DNA of 64,000 bases from Catellatospora bangladeshensis (GTDB taxonomy: Bacteria > Actinomycetota > Actinomycetes > Mycobacteriales > Micromonosporaceae): positions 62,001 to 126,000 of the forward strand of contig NZ_BONF01000016.1 of assembly GCF_016862575.1 (NCBI RefSeq), given 5' to 3'. Below are positions 24,998 through 34,191 of the stretch, one piece after another. Numbering within the stretch: position 1 is the first letter of the stretch; each line of letters starts with the position of its first letter. The notes under the pieces are model-generated. The model was not told where the DNA came from and did no database searches. It worked only from the letters and a program-made list of their open reading frames with translations. Position numbers and translations under genes: made by a program.

Positions 24998-27691
24998 TCA
25001 GGTGGCGCGGGGCTTGGCACGGCGGGTGGGCTCGGCCGCGGTCGGGTCCTCCGGCCACGGGTGGCGCGGGTAGCGGCCGCGCAGCTCGGCCCGGACCTGC
25101 GGGTATCCGTTGCGCCAGAAGGAGACCAGGTCACCGGTGACGGCGGCCGGCCGCCCGGCGGGGGAGAGCAGGTGCAGCACCACCGGCACCCGGTCCCCGG
25201 CGAGCCGGGGCGTGCGGGTCCAGCCGAACACCTCCTGCACCTTCACCGCCAGCACCGGCGCGGCCGGGTCGGTGTAGTCGACGCGGATGCGCGAGCCGCT
25301 GGGCACCTCCAGCCGCTCCGGCGCGAGCTGGTCCAGCTGCGCGGCCTGCGGCCAGGGCAGCAGCGTCCGCAGCGCCGCCGCCACGTCGATCCGCTGCAGG
25401 TCGTCGCGGCGCCGCGCGCTGCCCAGCGCGCCGCCGAGCCACTGCCCGGCCCGCGCCAGCAGCGCCTCGTCGTCGACGGCGGGCCACGGCTCGCCGAGCG
25501 CGTACGCGCAGAACGCCAGCCGCTCGCGCAGCGCCGTGGCCTCGGGCGTCCAGCGGAGCAGCCGCAGCCCCTCCCGGCGCAGTCCCTCGGCGAGGGCCGC
25601 CGCGACCCGCTCCCGGTCGGGCTTGGCCAGGGGCCGCTCGGTCAGGGTGATCGCGCCGAGCTGGGTGACCTGGCGGGCCACCACGTCCCCGTCGGACCAG
25701 GCGATCTCGTCGCCGGTGGCCAGCAGCGCGGCGGCGGACTGCCGCGCGGTCGCCTCGTCGGTGGCCGCGGCCAGCCGGATGCGCGCGGAGCTGCTGCCCG
25801 GCTGCCGGTCGGCGGCGGCCACGGCCAGCCACGGCACCCCGGTCAGCGGCGACCCTGGCGCCAGCTCCGCCGCGGTGCCCCCGGCCATCAGGTACGTCCG
25901 CCCGCCGGGTGTGCGCAGCCGCGCCACCCGCTCCGGATAGGCCAGCCCCACCACCAGCGCCGCGGCGAGGTCGTCCGGGAGCCGCCCGCCGCCCGGCCGG
26001 CCGCTCGCGCGGTCCTGGTGCGTCGTCGCGCGATCCGAGCCGCCGCCGTGCTGATCCCGTGGCGCGGTGGACGCTCCACGCTGATCCGGCCGTGCGGTGG
26101 ACGCTCCATGCTGGTCCGGGGGCGGGGTCGACGCTCCACGCTGATCGGGCCGTGCGGTGGACGCTCCATGCTGGTCCGGGGGCGCGGTCGACGCTCCACG
26201 CAGCGAGGCGGGGGTCAGGCGGCGGACCTCGGTGCGCCAGGCGGCGCTCGCTGCGGGGTCGGCGCCGTCGCGCAGGCGGCGCCAGGCGGCGGACAGGTCG
26301 TCGGTCGGGATCGGCGCGTCGGCGGCCAGCAGCGCGACCACCTCGGCGGCGCGGTGCGCGCCGAGTTCCGCGGACGCGTCGAGCAGGGCGCGGGCCAGGC
26401 GCGGGTGCGCGCCGACGGCGGCGATCGCGCGGCCGCGTGCGGTGACCCGGGCCTCGGCGTCGAGCGCCCCGAGCGCGGTCAGCGTCTCCCGGGCCACCTG
26501 CGCGGCGGCGGCCGGCGGCGGGTCGAGCAGGGCCAGCCCGGCCCCGTCCGCGCTGGACCAGCAGGCCAGCTGGAGCACGAACGCGGTCAGGTCGGCCGAC
26601 GCGATCTCGGGGTCGGGGTGCTCCGGCAGCCGCGCGTGCTCAGCCTGCGACCAGCACCGGTACGCGATACCCGGCCCCTGCCGCCCGGCGCGCCCGGCCC
26701 GCTGGTGCGCCGCGGCGCGCGAGGCCCGGACCGTGACCAGCGCGCCCAGCCCGCGGCCGAGGTCGGTACGCGGCACCCTTGCCAGCCCCGCGTCGACGAC
26801 GACGCGTACCCCCGGCACGGTGAGGCTGCTCTCGGCGACCGCGGTGGCCAGCACGACGCGGCGGCGCGGGCCCGGCCGCAGCGCGGCGTCCTGGGTGCCC
26901 GCGGCCTGCCGTCCGTGCAGCTTGAGCAGGTCGGCGCCGGGCAGGCCGCCCAGCCGGGCCGCGACGCCGTCCAGCTCGCCCGCGCCGGGCAGGAAGACGA
27001 GCACGTCGCCCTCGGTGTCGCGCAGCGCCTCGCGGATCACGGCGGCGACGTGGTCGAGCAGGCGCGGATCGACCCGCAGGCCGTACGGCGCGTCCACCGG
27101 CCCGGTGGGCGGGCGCCAGCGCTCCTCGACCGGGTAAGGGCTGCCGGTCGCGGTGACCACGGGGGTGCCCGGCCCCAGCGCGGCGGACAGGCGTGCCGCC
27201 TGCGCGGTCGCGGAGGCGGCGACCAGCCGCAGGTCGGGGCGCAGCGCGGCGCGCACGTCGGTGGTGAAGGCCAGCGCCAGGTCCGTGTCGAGCTGGCGCT
27301 CGTGCACCTCGTCGAGCAGGATCGCGCTCACCCCGGCCAGCTCGGGATCGTGCTGGAGCCGCTGCACCAGCAGGCCGGTGGTGACCACCTCGACCCGGGT
27401 GTCGCGGCCGGTGCGGCTGTCGCCGCGCACGCTGTAGCCGACCGGGCCGCCGAGCGGTGTGCCGGTCAGCTCGGCCATGCGCCGGGCGGCGGCGCGGGCG
27501 GCCACCCGGCGCGGCTCGGCCACCACGATCCGGCCCTGGTACGCGCCCGCGAGCGCGAGCGGCGCCAGCGTGGTCTTGCCGGAGCCCGGCGGCGCGACCA
27601 GCACCGCGGTGCCCGGCCCGGCCAGCGCGTCCAGCAGCGCGGGCAGCGCCGCGCGGACCGGGAGGCCGGTCTCAGCCGAGTCGGGAAGCAC
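24998..27691 (-). CDS. hrpB: ATP-dependent helicase HrpB (DEAH family)
   Basis: The 897-residue protein matches HrpB: Walker A PPGSGKTT (residues 34-41), EPRRVAARAAA, DEVH box LLDEVHERQLD (about 125-135), SAT, and HQRAGRAGRQGPG (motif VI), then the HrpB C-terminal domain. HrpB-type proteins are RNA-helicase-like with unclear physiological role. GTG 27691 follows a CAGACT -10 at 7 nt, with no ribosome site. An unusual tandem repeat (GASTxxPDQx, five copies) sits near residues 495-550 between the helicase core and C-terminal domain. It is probably a flexible linker. Confidence 0.9.
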   Translation of the reverse strand: MLPDSAETGLPVRAALPALLDALAGPGTAVLVAPPGSGKTTLAPLALAGAYQGRIVVAEPRRVAARAAARRMAELTGTPLGGPVGYSVRGDSRTGRDTRVEVVTTGLLVQRLQHDPELAGVSAILLDEVHERQLDTDLALAFTTDVRAALRPDLRLVAASATAQAARLSAALGPGTPVVTATGSPYPVEERWRPPTGPVDAPYGLRVDPRLLDHVAAVIREALRDTEGDVLVFLPGAGELDGVAARLGGLPGADLLKLHGRQAAGTQDAALRPGPRRRVVLATAVAESSLTVPGVRVVVDAGLARVPRTDLGRGLGALVTVRASRAAAHQRAGRAGRQGPGIAYRCWSQAEHARLPEHPDPEIASADLTAFVLQLACWSSADGAGLALLDPPPAAAAQVARETLTALGALDAEARVTARGRAIAAVGAHPRLARALLDASAELGAHRAAEVVALLAADAPIPTDDLSAAWRRLRDGADPAASAAWRTEVRRLTPASLRGASTAPPDQHGASTARPDQRGASTPPPDQHGASTARPDQRGASTAPRDQHGGGSDRATTHQDRASGRPGGGRLPDDLAAALVVGLAYPERVARLRTPGGRTYLMAGGTAAELAPGSPLTGVPWLAVAAADRQPGSSSARIRLAAATDEATARQSAAALLATGDEIAWSDGDVVARQVTQLGAITLTERPLAKPDRERVAAALAEGLRREGLRLLRWTPEATALRERLAFCAYALGEPWPAVDDEALLARAGQWLGGALGSARRRDDLQRIDVAAALRTLLPWPQAAQLDQLAPERLEVPSGSRIRVDYTDPAAPVLAVKVQEVFGWTRTPRLAGDRVPVVLHLLSPAGRPAAVTGDLVSFWRNGYPQVRAELRGRYPRHPWPEDPTAAEPTRRAKPRAT
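26050..26200. repeat. in-frame 30-bp minisatellite within hrpB
   Basis: Five 30-bp units occupy about 26050-26200, each starting ACGCTCCA on the plus strand. Alternate units are more alike, giving a 60-bp higher-order period. They encode GASTAPPDQH / GASTARPDQR-type decapeptides. Unit length keeps the frame, so copy number can vary without breaking the protein. Confidence 0.9.
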
Positions 27692-27697
27692 CCGCCC

Positions 27698-27703
27698 AGT
27701 CTG
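27698..27703 (-). promoter_or_regulatory. -10 box of leaderless hrpB
   Basis: CAGACT on the minus strand ends 7 nt before GTG 27691. It departs from TAnnnT only at the first base. No ribosome binding site is present. Confidence 0.4.
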
Positions 27704-27748
27704 CCGAACCCACCCGCCGCCGGGCGTACCCCCGTCCGGTTGGCGGCT

Positions 27749-27808
27749 GCGGTTTCGGGGAAAGTGCACGAATCGCGGGACGCGAACGTGCAGTTTCCCC
27801 GAAACTGC
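27749..27808. repeat. intergenic hairpin repeat, family B copy 2
   Basis: GCGGTTTCGGGGAAAGTGCA... (27749-27770) pairs with 27787-27808 at 20 of 22 positions around a 16-nt loop. It shares GTTTCGGGGAAA and TTTCCCCGAAACTGC with the element at 14636-14695. It lies between the 3' end of the membrane-protein gene and the hrpB promoter. Confidence 0.82.
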
Positions 27809-27855
27809 GCAGCGCGAGCGGGCCGGGGCGGGCCGGGGCGGGGCAGGCGGGGCGG

Positions 27856-29268
27856 TCAGGGGCGGATGAAGGCGATCATCGGGGTGAGGGCGGTGGTCTG
27901 GAGGACCATGGCGGTGGCGATCACCGCGACCGGCCACATCCGGGCCGAGCGGGCGCAGACCCAGGCCACGGAGATCTGCATGAACACCGCGAGGAAGATC
28001 CACAGCCGGGTGGTCTCGCCGCGGTTGATGCCGACCAGGTCCAGAAAGGCGAGCACGGCCAGCCCGGACAGGGTGAGCACGGCCGCGGTCCGGGTGACGC
28101 CCCGGCGCACCGCGTCCCAGGCGGCCCAGCCCAGCGCCACGCACCCGGCGATGCCCGCGCACAGCGCGAAGTCGCCCAGGTTGCGCACCACCCAGACGTC
28201 GTACGGCCGGTGCGCCCGCTCGTTGAAGTCGGTCGCGTCGGCCAGCACCTCGGCCAGGTTCACGAACAGGTCGTAGCCGAACGGGGCCCGCATGCCCAGG
28301 TACGCCGCGGCGAACGCGCCGAGCGTCAGCGACACCAGCCGCAGCAGGTCGAACCCGGACAGCTCGCGCCGGTAGAGGGCCAGCGCGGCCAGCGCGGCGA
28401 AGGTAAGGCCCATCACCAGCGGCAGCGGCTCGAAGAAGAACACCAGGTACAGCGAGGCGCCCAGGCCCACCGCCCAGCCCCAGTGCGGGCGGCGCAGGAA
28501 GCGCACGAACAGCCACAGCGCCAGCAGGATCGGCAGCGGCGACACCGTGTTCAGGATCGGCAGGAAGAACAGCCGGCCCGGCACCAGCAGGCACAGGATC
28601 ATGGCGTACACCGCGACCCGGCCGTCGCCGAGCACCTCCCGCACGATCAGGTAGATCAGCAGCGCGGCCAGGCTGGACAGCGCCGTGATCAGCAGCCCGA
28701 GCGCCGCGGGCGACGTGCTGACCGTGCCGAGCAGGTGGTAGAGCAGCGTCTTGCCGGGCATGTTGGACCGGGCGTGCTGCGGCAGCTCGTGCACGATCTC
28801 GGTGAAGCGGGTCAGGTACTCGTACGCGCCGAAGCGCAGCGACGGGGTGTAGAACGAGTTCGCCTTGTCGCTGGCCACGATCGCGCCCAGCGAGACCTCG
28901 TCCTGCGCCCGCAGCAGCAGCTGCAGCGGCACCGCCGTGGCCAGCCACATGCCCACGGCCAGGCGCTCCCGGCCGCCCGCGAGCACCCGGTGGGTCAGCC
29001 ACAGCAGCGCCAGCACGACCGCCGCCGCGCCCGCGAACGGCAGCAGCATCTCCCATGAGAATACGCCCACGTAGCGGTAGCGCCAGGCGCCCGCGCGCGA
29101 GCCGGCGGGCAGCAGCCGCAGCGCGGCCAGCACCGCGGCCGCCACGGTCAGCCCGGCCCCGGCCAGCACGACGGCGGTCACCGCGCGCGGCGTGCGATCC
29201 GCGACCGGCACGGGCGTGGGCGCGGCAGCGGTCGGCCGTTCGACGGTGAGCAGCGGGCTGTCGGCCAC
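27856..29268 (-). CDS. GT-C-like polytopic membrane protein
   Basis: The 470-residue protein has about eleven membrane helices. A large first external loop (AQDEVSLGAIVASDKANSF... NMPGKTLLYHLLG) resembles the catalytic loop of ArnT/GT39-type lipid-linked sugar transferases, though the exact DE/DD signature is weak. Function is unassigned; a membrane glycosyltransferase is the best guess. GTG 29268 follows GGAAGGA by 7 nt, so the longer frame back to 29505 is rejected. It lies upstream of hrpB on the same strand, separated by a hairpin. Confidence 0.65.
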   Translation of the reverse strand: MADSPLLTVERPTAAAPTPVPVADRTPRAVTAVVLAGAGLTVAAAVLAALRLLPAGSRAGAWRYRYVGVFSWEMLLPFAGAAAVVLALLWLTHRVLAGGRERLAVGMWLATAVPLQLLLRAQDEVSLGAIVASDKANSFYTPSLRFGAYEYLTRFTEIVHELPQHARSNMPGKTLLYHLLGTVSTSPAALGLLITALSSLAALLIYLIVREVLGDGRVAVYAMILCLLVPGRLFFLPILNTVSPLPILLALWLFVRFLRRPHWGWAVGLGASLYLVFFFEPLPLVMGLTFAALAALALYRRELSGFDLLRLVSLTLGAFAAAYLGMRAPFGYDLFVNLAEVLADATDFNERAHRPYDVWVVRNLGDFALCAGIAGCVALGWAAWDAVRRGVTRTAAVLTLSGLAVLAFLDLVGINRGETTRLWIFLAVFMQISVAWVCARSARMWPVAVIATAMVLQTTALTPMIAFIRP

Positions 29269-29468
29269 GGGCGGGTCCTTCCAAGCGGGTACGCAAAGCA
29301 GCCTGCTCGGGGGAGTCAGGCACGCGACACAAGCAACGGAGCAATCCCGACCCGGATACGGCCCGCTGCGTGACACGGTCAGCCGGTGCCCGGCCGGGAC
29401 GGTCGGCCACGGCGCGACGGGACAGGACTTAGGGTGATCGGCGGACCCCGAGATCCCCGGAGGCGGCG

Positions 29469-30107
29469 ATGCACCCGTTGCGTGAGGCGTACCTGCAGGC
29501 GGCACAGGCGGCCGCGGCGCTGCTCGGCGACCCGGCCGTGGCGGCCGCGTGGGAGCGGCCCAGTGCGCTGGCGGGGTTCACCGTCAGCGGGCTCGCCGGG
29601 CACCTGGCCAGCCAGGTCGTGGCCATGCCCCGGGTGCTGGCCGCGCCCGCCCCGGACGGCCCGCCCGTCGCGCTGCTGGACCACTACACCAAGGTGCGCT
29701 GGATCGGCGCGGACCTGGACGCCGACATCAACGTGCAGATCCGCGAAGGCGGCGAGAAGGCCGCGTCGATCGGTGCCGCGGCGCTGGCGGCGCAGACCGC
29801 CGAGGCGGCACGGGAGCTGGCGGGGCTGCTCGCCGAGGCGCCGGGCGAGCGGCTGATCAGCCCGCCCGCCGGGCCGTGGGCGCTGCGACTGGACGACTTC
29901 CTGGTGACCCGGATGATGGAGATCGCCGTGCACTCCGACGACCTGGCGTACAGCGTCGGCGTGCCCGCCCCGCAGCTGCCCGGCGCGGTCCTGGAGCCGG
30001 TGCTCGCCCTGCTCAGCGGCCTCGCCGTACGCCGCCATGGGCAGGCCGCGGTGCTCCGCGCGCTGAGCCGTGCCGAGCGCGCCCCCGCGTCCGTGACCGC
30101 GTTCTGA
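29469..30107 (+). CDS. maleylpyruvate isomerase N-terminal (DinB-fold) protein
   Basis: The 212-residue protein has the four-helix DinB/MDMPI fold typical of mycothiol-dependent enzymes: FTVSGLAGHLASQVV near residue 40 supplies one metal His, and VHSDDLAYS (about 157) supplies another. Substrate is unknown; many actinobacterial members are unassigned thiol transferases or isomerases. A GGAGGCG site precedes ATG 29469. A GntR regulator gene follows after 10 nt, suggesting a two-gene unit. Confidence 0.8.
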   Translation: MHPLREAYLQAAQAAAALLGDPAVAAAWERPSALAGFTVSGLAGHLASQVVAMPRVLAAPAPDGPPVALLDHYTKVRWIGADLDADINVQIREGGEKAASIGAAALAAQTAEAARELAGLLAEAPGERLISPPAGPWALRLDDFLVTRMMEIAVHSDDLAYSVGVPAPQLPGAVLEPVLALLSGLAVRRHGQAAVLRALSRAERAPASVTAF

Positions 30108-30117
30108 GGAGCCGTAC

Positions 30118-30507
30118 GTGCAGCTCACCATCGACCACGACAGCGCCGTCCCGCCGTACGAGCAGGTCCGGCTGGGCATCGCCGAGCTGATCGGCAGCGG
30201 GCGGCTGCCCGTGGGCGCGCACCTGCCCACCATCCGGCAGCTCGCCGCCGACCTGGGCCTGGCCGTGAACACGGTGGCCCGCTCGTACCGCGAGCTGGAA
30301 GCCGCGGGGCTGGTGACGACCCGGCCCCGGCACGGCACCACGGTCGCCGAGCGCCGGCCCGGCCTGCCGCCCGGCGAGGTGCTGACCCGCCTCGACGCGG
30401 CCGCGCGTGCCTACCGGGCCGCCGCCCGGGAGCTGGGCGTCAGCCTCGACGGCGCGCTGCAGGCCGTGCGCCGCGTCGACGCTGAGGACCCGGCACGCCC
30501 CTCCTGA
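30118..30507 (+). CDS. short GntR family regulator (YtrA-like)
   Basis: The 129-residue protein is an N-terminal GntR winged helix (PYEQVRLGIAELIGSGRLPVG, then TIRQLAADLGLAVNTVARSY) with only a short C-terminal helical tail, the YtrA subfamily layout. Such regulators often control transporters or adjacent genes without a large ligand domain. GTG 30118 follows GAGGAG by about 6 nt. It is co-oriented with the MDMPI-fold gene upstream, its likely target. Confidence 0.88.
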   Translation: MQLTIDHDSAVPPYEQVRLGIAELIGSGRLPVGAHLPTIRQLAADLGLAVNTVARSYRELEAAGLVTTRPRHGTTVAERRPGLPPGEVLTRLDAAARAYRAAARELGVSLDGALQAVRRVDAEDPARPS

Positions 30508-30523
30508 GCGGCTGAGCTGGGCA

Positions 30524-30529
30524 TATGCT
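30524..30529 (+). promoter_or_regulatory. -10 box of a leaderless GH15 transcript
   Basis: TATGCT ends exactly 7 nt before GTG 30536, within the 28-nt gap after the GntR stop. No Shine-Dalgarno site is present. Confidence 0.5.
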
Positions 30530-30535
30530 GGCCGT

Positions 30536-32350
30536 GTGGCGGACGGGGCCGCGGGGCGCTACCTCGCGATCGCCGATCACGGGCTGATCGGCGATCTGCG
30601 CAGCGTGGCCCTGGTCGGGGTGAACGGCACCATCGACTGGTACTGCTGCCCGCGCTTCGACTCGCCCAGCGTCTTCGCCTCGCTGCTCGACGCCGACCGG
30701 GGCGGGAAGTTCGAGCTGGCCCCGACCGTGCCCGCGGAGACCAAGCAGTTCTACTTCCCGGACACCAACGTCCTGATCACGCGTTTCTACGCGTACGACG
30801 GCGTGGGGGAGATCCAGGACTTCATGCCGATCGTGGGCGACCCCACCGAGGCGGGGCGGCACCGGCTGATCCGGCGCGTGCTGTGCGTACGCGGCAAGCT
30901 GCCCTTCGCCGCGCTGGTCGCGCCCCGGTTCGACTACGGCCGGGCGCACCACGAGGTGCGCTGCGACGGCGACCGGACGGTGTTCGGCTGCCACATGCTG
31001 ACGCTGGCGCTGACCAGCAGCGTCGAGGTCACCGTGGACGGCGGTGACGCGCGGGCCGAGTTCACCCTCGCCGAGGGCGAGACGGCGGTGTTCGCGCTGG
31101 ACCGGGTCTCCGACGAGCTGCGCCCCCGGTCCTGCCCGCTGGCCGAGGCGGAGGAGCAGTTCGCCGAGACCGTGCGCTACTGGCGGCGCTGGCTGGCCGG
31201 CTCGCGCTACCGGGGCCGGTGGCGGGAGATGGTGCACCGCTCGGCGCTGACCCTCAAGCTGCTCACGTACGCCCCGACCGGCGCGATCGTCGCCGCCGCG
31301 ACCACCAGCCTGCCGGAGCAGATCGGCGGCGAGCGCAACTGGGACTACCGCTACGTGTGGATCCGCGACGCGGCGTTCTGCCTGTACGCGATGCTGCGGC
31401 TGGGCTTCTCCGAGGAGGCCGCCGCGTTCATGGACTTCCTGGACCGGCACGTGGCGCTGCGCGGCGACGGCCCGGACGGCCCGCTGCAGATCATGTACGG
31501 CATCGACGGCCGAACCGACCTCACCGAGCAGGAGCTGCCGCACCTGGAGGGCTACCGCTGCTCCGCGCCGGTGCGCATCGGCAACGACGCCGTCGGCCAG
31601 CTCCAGCTCGACATCTACGGCGCGCTGATCGACTCGATCTACCTGTACGACAAGTGGGCGCACCCTATCTCCAGCGACCGCTGGGAGGAGGTGATCGCGA
31701 TCGTCGACTGGGTCTGCGGCAACTGGAACCAGCCCGACGAGGGCATCTGGGAGACCCGCGGCGGCCGCCGCAACTTCCTCTACTCGCGCCTGATGTGCTG
31801 GGTCGCCATCGAGCGCGCCATCCGCATGGCGGTGCACCGCGGCCTGCCCGCCGACCTGCCGCACTGGCGGCAGACCCGCGACGACATCTACTACCAGATC
31901 ATGCGCAAGGGCTTCTCGACCGACCGGCAGGCGTTCACCCAGCACGAGGACGCCGACGTGCTCGACGCCGCGGTGCTGATGATGCCGATGGCCAAGTTCA
32001 TGTCCCCGTCGGACCCGAAGTGGCTGTCCACCCTGGACGCCCTCACCCACGACCTGGTCTCCGACTCCCTCGTCTACCGCTACGACCCGCAGGTCAGCCC
32101 CGACGGCCTGCGCGGTGTCGAGGGCACCTTCTCCATCTGCTCCTTCTGGTACGTCGAGGCCCTCGCCCGCGCCGGCCGCCTCGACGACGCCCGCCTGGCC
32201 TTCGAGAAGATGCTCACCTACGCCAACCACGTCGGCCTGTTCGCCGAGCAGATCGGCCACACCGGCGAGCAGCTCGGCAACTTCCCGCAGGCGTTCACCC
32301 ACCTCTCCCTCATCTCCGCCGCCGTCAACCTCGACCGCGCCCTCGGCTGA
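30536..32350 (+). CDS. glycoside hydrolase family 15 protein (glucoamylase/trehalase-like)
   Basis: The 604-residue protein begins ADHGLIGDLRSVALVGVNGT and IDWYCCPRFDSPSVFA, the standard start of actinobacterial GH15 enzymes, and continues with the (alpha/alpha)6 barrel (NWDYRYVWIRDAAF, DEGIWETRGGRRNF). Members hydrolyse trehalose or alpha-1,4-glucans in the cytoplasm; there is no signal peptide. GTG 30536 is chosen from the -10 box and the family N-terminus; the frame is open further upstream but lacks similarity. Confidence 0.9.
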   Translation: MADGAAGRYLAIADHGLIGDLRSVALVGVNGTIDWYCCPRFDSPSVFASLLDADRGGKFELAPTVPAETKQFYFPDTNVLITRFYAYDGVGEIQDFMPIVGDPTEAGRHRLIRRVLCVRGKLPFAALVAPRFDYGRAHHEVRCDGDRTVFGCHMLTLALTSSVEVTVDGGDARAEFTLAEGETAVFALDRVSDELRPRSCPLAEAEEQFAETVRYWRRWLAGSRYRGRWREMVHRSALTLKLLTYAPTGAIVAAATTSLPEQIGGERNWDYRYVWIRDAAFCLYAMLRLGFSEEAAAFMDFLDRHVALRGDGPDGPLQIMYGIDGRTDLTEQELPHLEGYRCSAPVRIGNDAVGQLQLDIYGALIDSIYLYDKWAHPISSDRWEEVIAIVDWVCGNWNQPDEGIWETRGGRRNFLYSRLMCWVAIERAIRMAVHRGLPADLPHWRQTRDDIYYQIMRKGFSTDRQAFTQHEDADVLDAAVLMMPMAKFMSPSDPKWLSTLDALTHDLVSDSLVYRYDPQVSPDGLRGVEGTFSICSFWYVEALARAGRLDDARLAFEKMLTYANHVGLFAEQIGHTGEQLGNFPQAFTHLSLISAAVNLDRALG

Positions 32351-32402
32351 GAGGCCCGGTCAACATGTGGGCGCGGCGGGGCGGGGAGGGCGGGCGGGTT
32401 GT

Positions 32403-32408
32403 TAGGCT
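32403..32408 (+). promoter_or_regulatory. -10 box of the glyA riboswitch transcript
   Basis: TAGGCT lies 7 nt before about 32415, where the ZTP riboswitch structure begins. The leader would therefore start at the riboswitch and run about 105 nt to glyA. Confidence 0.45.
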
Positions 32409-32414
32409 GGGCGG

Positions 32415-32500
32415 TGGGCCGTGACTGGCGCGCTGGGATGGGTCACCATCGGGGAGCGGCTCCGTCATCGTGACGCTGTGCCGTGCGCCTGGGCCTCTTC
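32415..32500 (+). ncRNA. ZTP (pfl motif) riboswitch upstream of glyA
   Basis: The glyA leader holds the conserved blocks of the pfl/ZTP RNA in order. CCGTGACTGGCG is at 32419-32430, then GTCACC...CGGGGAGCGGC at 32442-32460, a variable stem, and GCGCCTGGGCC at 32485-32495. This RNA binds ZTP/ZMP, a signal of low 10-formyl-THF, and raises expression of one-carbon genes. glyA is a classic target. There is no U-tract terminator, so control of translation through access to AGGAGG (32511-32516) is likely. Confidence 0.85.
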
Positions 32501-32520
32501 CATCACGTCTAGGAGGTCCG

Positions 32521-33966
32521 ATGTCTGACGCGTCCCTGTCCAGCGAGTCCCTTGCCTACCGGCACGCGCTGGACGTCATCGCCGCCGTCGAGCCGACCGT
32601 CGCCGCCGCCATCGGCGCCGAGATCGCCGACCAGCGCGACTCCCTCAAGCTGATCGCCAGCGAGAACTACGCCTCGCCCGCGACCCTGCTGGCCATGGGC
32701 AACTGGTTCAGCGACAAGTACGCCGAGGGCACCGTCGGCCGCCGCTTCTACGCCGGCTGCAAGAACGTCGACACCGTCGAGGCGCTCGCCGCACAGCACG
32801 CCAGGGAGCTGTTCGGCGCGCAGCACGCGTACGTGCAGCCGCACTCCGGCATCGACGCCAACCTGGTCGCCTTCTGGGCCGTGCTCGCCCAGCGGGTCGA
32901 GGCCCCGGCGCTGGCCAAGGCGCAGGCGCGGCACGTCAACGACCTGAGCGAGGCCGACTGGGCCGCGCTGCGCCACGAGCTGGGCGACCAGCGCATGCTC
33001 GGCATGTCCCTGGACGCGGGCGGCCACCTCACCCACGGCTTCCGCCCCAACATCTCCGGCAAGATGTTCGAGCAGCGCAGCTACGGCACCGACCCGGCGA
33101 CGGGCCTGCTCGACTACGACGCGCTGGCCAAGACGGCGCGCGAGTTCCGGCCGCTGATCATCGTCGCGGGGTATTCGGCGTACCCCCGCCTGGTGAACTT
33201 CCGGATCATGCGGGAGATCGCCGACGAGGTCGGCGCGACCCTGATGGTGGACATGGCGCACTTCGCGGGCCTGGTCGCGGGCAAGGTGCTCACCGGCGAC
33301 TTCGACCCCATCCCGCACGCGCAGATCGTCACCACCACCACGCACAAGTCGCTGCGCGGCCCGCGCGGCGGCATGGTGCTGTGCCAGACCGAGCTGGCCG
33401 ACCAGGTCGACCGCGGCTGCCCGATGGTGCTCGGCGGCCCGCTGCCGCACGTCATGGCCGCCAAGGCGGTCGCGCTCGCCGAGGCGAAGCGGCCGGAGTT
33501 CCGGGACTACGCGCAGCGCATCGTCGACAACGCGAACGCGCTGGCCGAGGGGCTGCTGCGGCGCGGCGCGACGCTGGTCACCGGCGGCACCGACAACCAC
33601 CTGGTGCTGCTGGACGTGTCGTCGTACGGGCTCACCGGCCGGCAGGCCGAGTCGGCGCTGCTCGACTCGAACATCGTCACCAACCGCAACGCGGTGCCGC
33701 AGGACCGCAACGGCGCCTGGTACACCTCCGGCATCCGGTTCGGCACCCCCGCCCTGACCACGCGCGGCCTGGGCACGGCCGAGATGGACCAGATCGCCGA
33801 GCTGATCCACACCGTGCTGTCCGGCACCACGCCCGGCACCGGCAACGACGGCAAGCCGTCCAAGGCCGCGTACGTGATGGCCGACGGCGTCGCCGACCGC
33901 GTCGCGGGCCAGACCACCGACCTGCTCGCCGGCTTCCCGCTCTACCCGACCATCGACCTGGGCTGA
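32521..33966 (+). CDS. glyA: serine hydroxymethyltransferase
   Basis: The 481-residue PLP enzyme converts serine and THF to glycine and methylene-THF. Signatures include [25 protein letters not shown], and the PLP lysine in [14 protein letters not shown] (about residue 273). Its length is about 50-60 residues above most bacterial GlyA, with an insertion near residues 125-165, as in actinobacterial homologues. AGGAGGTCCG precedes ATG 32521. Expression is probably set by the ZTP riboswitch. Confidence 0.95.
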   Translation: MSDASLSSESLAYRHALDVIAAVEPTVAAAIGAEIADQRDSLKLIASENYASPATLLAMGNWFSDKYAEGTVGRRFYAGCKNVDTVEALAAQHARELFGAQHAYVQPHSGIDANLVAFWAVLAQRVEAPALAKAQARHVNDLSEADWAALRHELGDQRMLGMSLDAGGHLTHGFRPNISGKMFEQRSYGTDPATGLLDYDALAKTAREFRPLIIVAGYSAYPRLVNFRIMREIADEVGATLMVDMAHFAGLVAGKVLTGDFDPIPHAQIVTTTTHKSLRGPRGGMVLCQTELADQVDRGCPMVLGGPLPHVMAAKAVALAEAKRPEFRDYAQRIVDNANALAEGLLRRGATLVTGGTDNHLVLLDVSSYGLTGRQAESALLDSNIVTNRNAVPQDRNGAWYTSGIRFGTPALTTRGLGTAEMDQIAELIHTVLSGTTPGTGNDGKPSKAAYVMADGVADRVAGQTTDLLAGFPLYPTIDLG

Positions 33967-34010
33967 CCCGGCCCACTCGGCCACGGGCGAACGGCTGGGC
34001 GCCGGACCTC

Positions 34011-34081
34011 GCGAAGATCGCTGCTTCGTGTCATAAAGTGCGGTGGGACCGCAGATCATGACACGAAGCAGCGATCTTCGC
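34011..34081. repeat. 24-bp perfect inverted repeat downstream of glyA
   Basis: GCGAAGATCGCTGCTTCGTG... (34011-34034) and 34058-34081 are exact complements. The 23-nt loop folds again (TGCGGT/ACCGCA). It ends in the same AAGATC/GATCTT tip seen at 4763-4847, 44436-44519 and 59004-59086. It probably terminates glyA. Confidence 0.85.
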
Positions 34082-34179
34082 CTGTTTTCAGGGGCTGGCG
34101 CCGGGAGATGGTCGCGGGTTGGGCCGGCGGTGGGGGAGGCCCGTGAATCGCGGCCGGTTTTGAAGGTGCGCGGGTGGGT

Positions 34180-34185
34180 TAGCTT
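34180..34185 (+). promoter_or_regulatory. -10 box of a leaderless small membrane protein gene
   Basis: TAGCTT ends 7 nt before GTG 34192, with no ribosome binding site between. Confidence 0.5.
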
Positions 34186-34191
34186 GGGCCG

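Noticed and set aside
26041-26200. 30-bp direct repeats resembling a CRISPR array
   Set aside because: Units are contiguous with no spacers and are in frame inside hrpB, so this is a coding minisatellite.
24272-28276. 1334-codon plus-strand open frame
   Set aside because: It is antisense to the membrane protein, padR and hrpB, which have clear family motifs. The translation is Arg/Gly/Pro-rich without domains, as expected for an antisense frame in high-GC DNA.
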